Source: JAKZSU01 sp047517485
GTDB taxonomy: Bacteria; Pseudomonadota; Alphaproteobacteria; UBA7887
NCBI GenBank assembly: GCA_047517485.1
Contig: JAKZSU010000052.1
Coordinates: 1 to 7,147 of the forward strand
Direction: 5' to 3'
Length of the DNA: 7,147 nucleotides
Shown one piece after another: positions 1-5,272 of the stretch. The translations under genes and the position numbers were made by a program. The stretch's first letter is position 1; every line of letters begins with the position of its first letter. Under the pieces are notes generated by a model. The model saw only the letters and a list, made by a program, of their open reading frames with translations, searched no databases and was not told the origin of the DNA.

Positions 1-1
1 C

Positions 2-130
2 GAGCTCGCGAAGCGCGTTGTCGACATCGCGTTCGCCGACGCGACAGACGAGGAACCCGAACCTCAGCTTATTGTGGCCTCAGGAATGCTTGCAACATCC
101 CGCCCATTCTCGATCCAATTGTGGGAATAA
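2..130 (+). CDS. C-terminal end of an unidentified protein (5' truncated)
   Basis: An open frame enters from the left edge and stops at TAA 128-130, giving the last 42 residues (begins ELAKRVVDIAF, ends PFSIQLWE). Third codon positions are strongly G/C-biased in the first half, as in the other genes here, while the alternative plus-strand frames are Arg- or Ser-rich and look non-coding. The tail has a short acidic stretch (DATDEEPEPE-like) followed by a hydrophobic, strand-like segment. I do not recognise the family. The gene converges on the tRNA gene, leaving 65 bases between its stop and the tRNA 3' end. The frame is moderately certain and the function is unknown. Confidence 0.5.
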   Translation, partial: ELAKRVVDIAFADATDEEPEPQLIVASGMLATSRPFSIQLWE

Positions 131-163
131 ATGAGGGTTCATAACAAACGAACAACGATATTC

Positions 164-182
164 TCGTGCAATATCAGCACGA
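164..182 (-). terminator. weak stem-loop downstream of tRNA-Ser
   Basis: A perfect 6-bp stem (164-169 with 177-182, TCGTGC/GCACGA) closes a 7-base loop. It lies 13 bases past the encoded CCA of the tRNA on the minus strand. Read on that strand, the stem is followed by a T-enriched but interrupted stretch rather than a clean T-run. It could end tRNA transcription or serve as a processing boundary. It lies between two converging transcripts and could act on both. The structure is seen directly; the role is inferred. Confidence 0.35.
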
Positions 183-195
183 TAACGCACAGGAG

Positions 196-285
196 TGGCG
201 GAGGGAGTGGGATTCGAACCCACGTTACGGTTTCCCGCAAACACGCTTTCCAAGCGTGCGCCTTCAACCACTCGGCCACCCCTCC
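196..285 (-). tRNA. tRNA-Ser (anticodon GGA)
   Basis: This is a 90-nt class II tRNA with CCA encoded (plus-strand TGG at 196-198) and discriminator G (199). The acceptor stem GGAGGGG (279-285) pairs with TCCCTCC (200-206), closing with one G-U. The 7-base anticodon loop TTGGAAA (247-253) carries GGA at 249-251, flanked by a CACGC/GCGTG stem, so it decodes UCC and UCU. A long variable arm (about 6 pairs including a G-U, GAAA loop) is the serine identity feature. The T arm carries TTCGAAT between GTGGG and CCCAC. Every standard element is present, so the gene appears functional. Confidence 0.97.
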
Positions 286-298
286 GTCGCGGCGGCGC

Positions 299-326
299 AG
301 TATAACGAGGCCGGCCGCGCACGCAA
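299..326 (-). promoter_or_regulatory. sigma70-type promoter of tRNA-Ser
   Basis: On the minus strand a -35-like TTGCGT (321-326) is followed after 16 bases by a strong -10, TATACT (299-304). Transcription would start near 292, a few bases before the mature tRNA 5' end at 285, which is a normal arrangement for a tRNA gene. The -10 has five of six consensus bases and the -35 keeps the TTG core. Confidence 0.6.
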
Positions 327-412
327 TCGTGGCTGTCCCCGAGGCGCGATGGCGGGTAGTCTTAGCGCCGGTCGGTGCCACACAAGCGAGGCGAAAATAG
401 GACAATGCCAAA

Positions 413-748
413 ATGACGACGCCCGAGACTGGCGGTGCGGCGGCGATTTCGAAGCGCGCGATCGCGATCGGCGTGGTGGTGATGAACCTGGCGCTGGCGG
501 CGGTCGCTTTTTGGCTCACCGACGGCGGCTCGATCGCCGAGGCGTGGTATGCGTGGGATGCCAACAGTCTGGTCGGGCTGCAGGCTGTGGTCGAGCAGAA
601 GATCGATCCCAACCCCGAGGACCCGACCTGGTTTTTCGATTATGTGCTGCCGGTGCTCGAGGCGCCGTTCTGGCTCGGCGTGCTGGTGATCTTGATGGTG
701 CTCGACGCGTTGCCCATGTTGGTGTTCTTGCGGCGCGGGCGCGGCTGA
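413..748 (+). CDS. small two-helix membrane protein of unknown function
   Basis: The gene encodes 111 residues. Two hydrophobic segments (about 15-35 and 84-106) flank a roughly 45-residue loop containing several Trp (AEAWYAWDA, DPTWFFDY) and an acidic DPNPEDP stretch. A basic residue pair precedes helix 1 and the chain ends in RRGRG. This gives an inner-membrane hairpin protein; the RR-rich end and Lys/Arg near residue 14 suggest both ends face the cytoplasm, leaving the Trp-rich loop periplasmic. The start follows a weak AGGA (399-402) ten bases upstream. It sits 20 bases before msrA in the same direction, so it may be the first gene of that cluster. I recognise no family. Codon use is strongly G/C-ending, which supports a real gene. 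Confidence 0.72.
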   Translation: MTTPETGGAAAISKRAIAIGVVVMNLALAAVAFWLTDGGSIAEAWYAWDANSLVGLQAVVEQKIDPNPEDPTWFFDYVLPVLEAPFWLGVLVILMVLDALPMLVFLRRGRG

Positions 749-755
749 AGGCTAT

Positions 756-761
756 AAGGAG
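756..761 (+). promoter_or_regulatory. Shine-Dalgarno site fixing the msrA start
   Basis: AAGGAG lies 7 bases before ATG 769. It is the best ribosome binding site in the left half of the window and decides the msrA start against a much longer in-frame opening that would run back through the tRNA gene. Confidence 0.85.
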
Positions 762-768
762 AAACGAC

Positions 769-1242
769 ATGGCGACGGCAACATTCAGCGCGGGATGCTT
801 CTGGGGTGTCGAGACGAGTTTTCGCAAAATCGACGGGGTGACCGCGACGGCGGTGGGCTATGCCGGCGGCCACGCCGCCAATCCGACTTATGAGCAAGTG
901 TGCGGCGGCGGCACTGGGCATGCCGAGGTGGTGAAGGTCGACTATGACCCGGCGCGGGTCAGCTACGACGATCTGCTGAGCGTGTTCTGGATGGCCCACG
1001 ATCCGACCCAGGTCAACCGCCAGGGCCCCGACGTCGGCTCGCAATACCGCTCGCTCATCCTTACCCACGACGACGAGCAGGCGGCCGCGGCGCGGACATC
1101 AAAGGAAGCGCTCGCGGCGTCCGGCCGACACACCTCTCCCGTCGCCACCGAGATTGAGGCCGCCGGCGATTTCTGGCTGGCCGAGGACTATCACCAGCAG
1201 TTCTTCGAGAAGCGCGGCATGGCGCATGGCGGACGCGGCTGA
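769..1242 (+). CDS. msrA: peptide-methionine (S)-S-oxide reductase MsrA, possibly 1-Cys type
   Basis: MsrA reduces the S-epimer of methionine sulfoxide, free or in oxidised proteins, normally using thioredoxin. This 157-residue cytosolic protein has the catalytic GCFWG motif at 9-13 (nucleophile Cys10), AVGYAGG (28-34), GTGHAEVV (48-55) and AEDYHQQFFEKRG (138-150), all hallmarks of the family. Only two cysteines exist: Cys10, and Cys45 in YEQVC, which is the conserved non-resolving position. The family often carries a resolving Cys just after the EKRG segment, but here the tail reads MAHGGRG and ends. Recycling might therefore differ (direct thioredoxin or glutaredoxin reduction), or activity may be reduced. 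The start is set by AAGGAG 756-761. The stop lies 4 bases before the phhB ATG, suggesting one transcript. Confidence 0.95.
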   Translation: MATATFSAGCFWGVETSFRKIDGVTATAVGYAGGHAANPTYEQVCGGGTGHAEVVKVDYDPARVSYDDLLSVFWMAHDPTQVNRQGPDVGSQYRSLILTHDDEQAAAARTSKEALAASGRHTSPVATEIEAAGDFWLAEDYHQQFFEKRGMAHGGRG

Positions 1243-1246
1243 GACG

Positions 1247-1537
1247 ATGTCGGATAGGCTGATTGGTGACGCCCTGGCCGAGGCGATCGCCGGCCTCGAC
1301 GGCTGGTCCAAGGTCGATGGCCGCGACGCGATCATCAAGACCTATCAATTCGCCGATTTTAACGCGGCCTTTGGCTGGATGAGCCGGGCCGCGCTGAGAG
1401 CGGAAAAAAGCGACCATCATCCGGAATGGTTTAATGTCTACAATCGGGTCGATGTGACTTTGGCGAGCCATGACGTCGACGGCGTAAGCACGCGCGACAT
1501 CGACCTCGCGCGTTTCCTCGACAGCCTGCCACGCTGA
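1247..1537 (+). CDS. phhB: pterin-4a-carbinolamine dehydratase (4a-hydroxytetrahydrobiopterin dehydratase)
   Basis: This enzyme dehydrates 4a-hydroxytetrahydropterin made by aromatic amino acid hydroxylases, so that the pterin cofactor can be recycled. The 96-residue product has the family length and signature: LDGWSKVDGRDAI (17-29), FADFNAAFGWM (35-45), EKSDHHPEW (53-61) and YNRVDVTLASHD (65-76). The His57-His58 pair with His75 matches the usual pterin-binding and catalytic histidines. ATG 1247 gives a normal N-terminus. An in-frame ATG at 1226 would add seven residues and overlap msrA. Neither start has a strong ribosome site, so translation is probably coupled to msrA. No hydroxylase gene is in the window, so the partner (for example phenylalanine hydroxylase) must lie elsewhere, or the protein serves another role. 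Confidence 0.94.
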   Translation: MSDRLIGDALAEAIAGLDGWSKVDGRDAIIKTYQFADFNAAFGWMSRAALRAEKSDHHPEWFNVYNRVDVTLASHDVDGVSTRDIDLARFLDSLPR

Positions 1538-1539
1538 CT

Positions 1540-2001
1540 ATGCGCGAGACTTACGGAGGCGTGCCGACGCCGGCACTGGTGCTCGGTATCGCCGGCACGG
1601 CGCCGTTTATCGCCGCCGCGCTGGCGATGCTGGCGGGCCCGCCCTGGCTCAAGATCACCGCCTATATCCACCTGATGAACTACGCTGCCTTAAGTCTCGC
1701 CTTTCTCGGCGCGGTGCACTGGGGCCTGGCGCTCGCCGCCGGGCGAACCGACTGGACAAAGTACGCCGCCGCCGTGGTGCCGCTGGTGCTGGGATGGTTG
1801 GCGCTCAGCCTGATCCAGCCGCTGCCGACGATTTTGGTCTTCGTCGTCGCCTATGCCGGCATTTTCATTCTCGACATCCGCGCCGCCCGCGACGGCTTCG
1901 CGCCGCCGTGGTATCCGCGTCTGCGCAAACCGCTGACCATCATCGTTCTGTTGGCGTTTTTCGCCGTCGGCCTCGCCACCACGGTGCTTAACACGGTTTG
2001 A
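1540..2001 (+). CDS. DUF3429-type inner-membrane protein
   Basis: The 153-residue protein has about five hydrophobic segments (roughly 12-32, 43-67, 74-92, 95-113 and 131-149). The block NYAALSLAFLGAVHWGLAL (47-65) and a later PPWYPRLRKPLT segment (122-133) match my recollection of DUF3429 proteins, whose biochemical function is not established. ATG 1540 lies two bases after the phhB stop, so the gene is very likely translated from the same mRNA as msrA and phhB by reinitiation. It ends 6 bases before the stop codon of the oppositely oriented transporter gene. Membrane location is clear, the family call is good, and the role is unknown. Confidence 0.85.
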   Translation: MRETYGGVPTPALVLGIAGTAPFIAAALAMLAGPPWLKITAYIHLMNYAALSLAFLGAVHWGLALAAGRTDWTKYAAAVVPLVLGWLALSLIQPLPTILVFVVAYAGIFILDIRAARDGFAPPWYPRLRKPLTIIVLLAFFAVGLATTVLNTV

Positions 2002-2007
2002 AACCCG

Positions 2008-2925
2008 TCACCCCTTGGCGCGGCGCAGGCGGGCCTCGCGATGGGCGATATAGACCGAGCTGGTCACGATCACCGCCGCGCCGATCCAGGTCCACCTATC
2101 CGGGGCTTCGTCAAACGCGAGAAAACCGATCGTCGCGGCGAAGATCAGGCGGGTGAAATCGATCGGATAGACGGCGGTCGCCTCGGTCGCGCCGAGACTT
2201 CTGGCAAGGCTCTGATGGCCCAGGGTGGCGATCACGCCGAGCCCGATCAGCCAGGCGAATTGCTCGACGTCCGGGGTCTGCCAGACCAGTATTGCCGGTA
2301 CCAACGACACCGGTGTCATCAGGAACACCAGCCAGAACACCGTCGCGTTGGGATGTTCGCCGCGCGACAGCAGCTTGACGATGGTCTGGCTCAGCGCCAT
2401 CAGGAACGCCGCCAGCAGAACGTACAGGGTGGCGTCGTTGAGGGTGGCGAGGCCGGGTCGGAGGATGATCATCGCGCCGATAAATCCGACCAGGGTCGCG
2501 GTCCAGCGGCGCGCCCGCATCACCTCACCGAGGAAAAGCACCGCGGCGATCGTCGCGAACAACGGCGTGGTGAAACTGAGCGCCGTCGCTTCGGCGAGCG
2601 GCATCGATTTGAGGCCATAGAACCACGCCGCCATGGCGACAAACGCCATCGCCACCCGGATGCCATGCAACCCCGGCCGGGTCGCCCTGAGCGACGCCAG
2701 GCCAGGCTTCAACAACCACGGCAGCAACGCGATGAGCCCGAACAGGCAACGGAAGAAAACGATCACCAAGGTCGGCAGGTCCTGCGCCAGATGGCGCACG
2801 ATGCCGTTCATCGACGAAAAACAGGCACACGCGAGCAGCATCCACAGGGCGCCGCGCAGGGTGTCGGGCGCGCCGTGGAATCGTTCGAGCAGCGTGCCGC
2901 CGCTAAGCTGGGTACGGGGTTCCAT
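2008..2925 (-). CDS. DMT superfamily transporter (two EamA domains)
   Basis: This 305-residue inner-membrane permease has ten predicted helices arranged as two EamA repeats (about 24-157 and 168-294), the typical size and layout of RhaT/RarD-like drug/metabolite exporters. Visible family features are the early helix LLACACFSSMNGIVRH, FFRCLFGLIALLPW (57-70), the MPLAEATALSFTTPLF block (108-123) followed by FLGE (131-134), and in repeat 2 GLGVIATLGHQSLARSLG with PIDFTRLIFA (254-263). The substrate cannot be read from sequence; relatives export amino acids, metabolites or take up S-adenosylmethionine-like compounds. The gene is alone on its strand. No Shine-Dalgarno precedes the ATG, and a -10 element ends only 7 bases upstream, so the message may be leaderless. 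Confidence 0.92.
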   Translation of the reverse strand: MEPRTQLSGGTLLERFHGAPDTLRGALWMLLACACFSSMNGIVRHLAQDLPTLVIVFFRCLFGLIALLPWLLKPGLASLRATRPGLHGIRVAMAFVAMAAWFYGLKSMPLAEATALSFTTPLFATIAAVLFLGEVMRARRWTATLVGFIGAMIILRPGLATLNDATLYVLLAAFLMALSQTIVKLLSRGEHPNATVFWLVFLMTPVSLVPAILVWQTPDVEQFAWLIGLGVIATLGHQSLARSLGATEATAVYPIDFTRLIFAATIGFLAFDEAPDRWTWIGAAVIVTSSVYIAHREARLRRAKG

Positions 2926-2932
2926 TGCCGGC

Positions 2933-2941
2933 TTTATATCA
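2933..2941 (-). promoter_or_regulatory. extended -10 promoter of the DMT transporter
   Basis: The minus strand reads TGATATAAA, a TGn motif joined to TATAAA (2933-2938). No convincing -35 lies 16-18 bases further upstream, as is common when an extended -10 is present. The expected start, about 7 bases downstream, falls at 2925-2926, that is, on or one base before the ATG. Confidence 0.45.
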
Positions 2942-2968
2942 AGGCTCTAGGTCGATAGGGGCTTGGTT

Positions 2969-2977
2969 TGCTATAAA
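2969..2977 (+). promoter_or_regulatory. extended -10 promoter facing the acidic protein and scoAB cluster
   Basis: TGCTATAAA combines a TGn motif with TATAAA (2972-2977) on the plus strand. Transcription would begin near 2984, leaving a leader of about 70 bases before GTG 3056. The -35 position has no good match. It is the only promoter-like signal I see ahead of this gene cluster, since later spacers are short. Confidence 0.4.
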
Positions 2978-3042
2978 CTCCCCTGTTAGCAGAGGTGCTG
3001 CGAATCGATTCACCGGGATACGCGGTCGAATCATGTGGAATT

Positions 3043-3048
3043 GGGGAG
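3043..3048 (+). promoter_or_regulatory. Shine-Dalgarno site choosing GTG 3056
   Basis: GGGGAG is followed after 7 bases by GTG 3056. The in-frame upstream GTG at 3035 would place this purine block inside the gene, and GTG 3050 is too close. The site therefore supports the shorter 100-residue product. Confidence 0.65.
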
Positions 3049-3055
3049 AGTGCTG

Positions 3056-3358
3056 GTGACCGACGAGTCAGGCAACGACATCGAAAATCAATACAAAAAT
3101 TTCGAACGACAAACCGTTGAGGCGTTCAACAGGTGGCACGCGTTTCATGAAAACCTCCTCAAGCTCGGTGACTTCTCGTCGTGGGTGAGCGAAGACGATA
3201 ATCGCGTCGATCTCGTGACCTTCTTCGCGCTCGACAAGGAAAACGTCGAGAATTATCGCAGCGCGCTGGATAACCAGTCGGAGTTTCTCACCGCGATGAA
3301 CGAGTTGGTCGACGGCATCAAGACCATGCTCGATGAATATGAAGCGAAACAAGATTAA
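3056..3358 (+). CDS. small acidic helical protein of unknown function
   Basis: The 100-residue product starts at GTG 3056 and begins MTDESGNDIENQY. It is strongly acidic (about 23 Asp/Glu against 9 Lys/Arg), has no cysteine, no signal peptide and no membrane segment, and looks mainly alpha-helical, with a Trp/His segment (FNRWHAFHENLLKLGDF, 24-40) and a C-terminal amphipathic stretch (about 74-97). Its first codons are more A/T-rich than those of its neighbours. It lies 47 bases before scoA in the same direction with no terminator between, so cotranscription is likely. I recognise no family. Size and charge would fit a small cytosolic regulator or partner protein, but nothing in the sequence proves it. 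Confidence 0.75.
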   Translation: MTDESGNDIENQYKNFERQTVEAFNRWHAFHENLLKLGDFSSWVSEDDNRVDLVTFFALDKENVENYRSALDNQSEFLTAMNELVDGIKTMLDEYEAKQD

Positions 3359-3405
3359 CAGTCTTCCGCCGACTCCAGCCAATCGAAATTAGAAGCCCAG
3401 CGACG

Positions 3406-4101
3406 ATGAACAAAGTTTACCCAGACGCGGCCGGCGCGCTCGACGGCCTGCTGCACGACGGCATGTCCATCATGGCCGGCGGATTCGGCCTGTGCGGTAT
3501 TCCGGAGAATCTGATCCTGGCGATTCGGGACTCGGGGGTGAAACAGTTGACCGTGATCAGCAACAATTGCGGGGTCGATGATTTCGGCCTCGGCCTGCTG
3601 CTGCAGACCCGTCAGATCGCGAAAATGATCTCGTCCTACGTCGGCGAGAACAAATTGTTCGAAACCCAGTTTCTCAACGGCGATCTCGAACTCGAATTCA
3701 ATCCCCAAGGCACCCTCGCCGAGCGCTGCCGCGCCGGCGGCGCGGGGATCCCGGCGTTCTATACCAAGACCGGGGTGGGCACCGTGGTCGCCGAAGGCAA
3801 GGAGACCCGCGATTTCGACGGCGAGACCTATGTGATGGAAACCGGCCTGGTCGCCGATATCGCCATCGTCAAGGCGTGGAAGGGCGATGGCGCCGGCAAT
3901 CTGGTCTATCGCAAGACCGCGCGCAATTTCAATCCGCCGATGGCGATGGCCGGCAAGGTCACCATCGCCGAGGTCGAGTATCTGGTCGATGTCGGCGCGC
4001 TCGATGCCGACAATGTTCATACCTCGGGGATCTTCGTCCAGCGCGTCATCGCCGGCGCGGCGTACGAAAAGCGCATCGAACAACGCACGGTCACTGAGTA
4101 G
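3406..4101 (+). CDS. scoA: succinyl-CoA:3-ketoacid CoA-transferase subunit A
   Basis: This is the alpha subunit of a family I CoA-transferase, which moves CoA from succinyl-CoA to acetoacetate or a related 3-oxoacid. The 231-residue length is normal for a separate subunit. Typical segments are GGFGLCGIPENLI (25-37), a VISNNCG block near 50-56, GVGTVVAEGKETRDFDGE (about 123-140) and YRKTARNFNPPMAMAGKVT (about 168-186). ATG 3406 is preceded by only a weak AGAAG (3391-3395). The scoB ATG begins 17 bases after its stop. The alternative names pcaI or atoD apply if the true substrate is 3-oxoadipate or a short fatty acid; the overall motif pattern resembles the SCOT branch most. No thiolase or hydroxybutyrate dehydrogenase gene lies in the window. 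Confidence 0.93.
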   Translation: MNKVYPDAAGALDGLLHDGMSIMAGGFGLCGIPENLILAIRDSGVKQLTVISNNCGVDDFGLGLLLQTRQIAKMISSYVGENKLFETQFLNGDLELEFNPQGTLAERCRAGGAGIPAFYTKTGVGTVVAEGKETRDFDGETYVMETGLVADIAIVKAWKGDGAGNLVYRKTARNFNPPMAMAGKVTIAEVEYLVDVGALDADNVHTSGIFVQRVIAGAAYEKRIEQRTVTE

Positions 4102-4103
4102 CC

Positions 4104-4109
4104 GAGGAG
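4104..4109 (+). promoter_or_regulatory. Shine-Dalgarno site of scoB
   Basis: GAGGAG lies in the 16-base scoA-scoB spacer, 8 bases before ATG 4118. It fixes the scoB start against a longer in-frame opening that overlaps most of the 3' part of scoA. Confidence 0.85.
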
Positions 4110-4117
4110 CATCCGCA

Positions 4118-4759
<642 letters not shown>

Positions 4760-4768
4760 GTCGCGGCG

Positions 4769-5272
4769 GTGAGCGATCTCGCCGATCACTTCAGGACTTT
4801 TGGCCGCTACAATATCTGGGCCAATCGGCGGCTCTATGACTCCTGTTCGGATCTGCGCGAGGCGGCGTATTTCGCGCCGCGCGCCGGCGCATTCTTTGCC
4901 ACCATTCACGGCGGTCTCAACCACATCATGGTCGGCGACCGCGCCTGGATGCACCGCATCACCGGCGACGGCCGGTCGCCGAACGCCCTTGACGAAGAAC
5001 TGTATCCGAGTTTGAGCGAACTCCGCGTCGCGCGCGAAGTCGAGGACGCGCGTATCCTCGCTTTCGTCGAGGGGTGCGATGACGTGGACTTGGCGCGCGC
5101 GGTGACCTACAAACCGCTCACCGCCTCGCCGGATCAGCGAAGCGTCGCCGAGATGCTGGGTCACTTGTTCAATCACCAGACCCACCATCGCGGCCAAGTC
5201 CACGCGCTGCTCAGCGACGCCGGCGCCGATCCGCCGCCGCTCGACCTGATCTACTACTTGCGCGCTATTTGA
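4769..5272 (+). CDS. DinB-fold putative metalloprotein
   Basis: The 167-residue protein fits the DinB/YfiT-type four-helix fold. The N-terminal segment HFRTFGRYNIWANRRLYD (7-24) is typical, and the metal-binding triad appears as His52 (GGLNHIMVGDRAW) with His136 and His140 (HLFNHQTHHRGQ). The family contains metal-dependent thiol transferases and hydrolases as well as DNA-damage-induced members of unknown activity, so no substrate can be assigned. The gene uses GTG 4769, with little Shine-Dalgarno signal, nine bases after scoB; this suggests coupled translation with the CoA-transferase. Its last 8 bases overlap the end of the convergent quinoprotein gene. Confidence 0.9.
   Translation: MSDLADHFRTFGRYNIWANRRLYDSCSDLREAAYFAPRAGAFFATIHGGLNHIMVGDRAWMHRITGDGRSPNALDEELYPSLSELRVAREVEDARILAFVEGCDDVDLARAVTYKPLTASPDQRSVAEMLGHLFNHQTHHRGQVHALLSDAGADPPPLDLIYYLRAI

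Noticed and set aside
166..768. Long in-frame upstream extension of msrA
   Set aside because: It would read through the tRNA-Ser gene and the 413-748 gene in another frame. The MsrA family start and the AAGGAG site place the real start at 769.
2041..2958. 305-residue plus-strand open frame opposite the transporter
   Set aside because: Its composition (mostly Arg, Gln, Glu, His, Gly) is that of a mirror frame of a high-GC membrane gene, and the minus-strand product is a full EamA transporter.
3359..3405. Possible terminator between the acidic protein gene and scoA
   Set aside because: Only a 4-bp AGTC/GACT stem is visible and no T-run follows.
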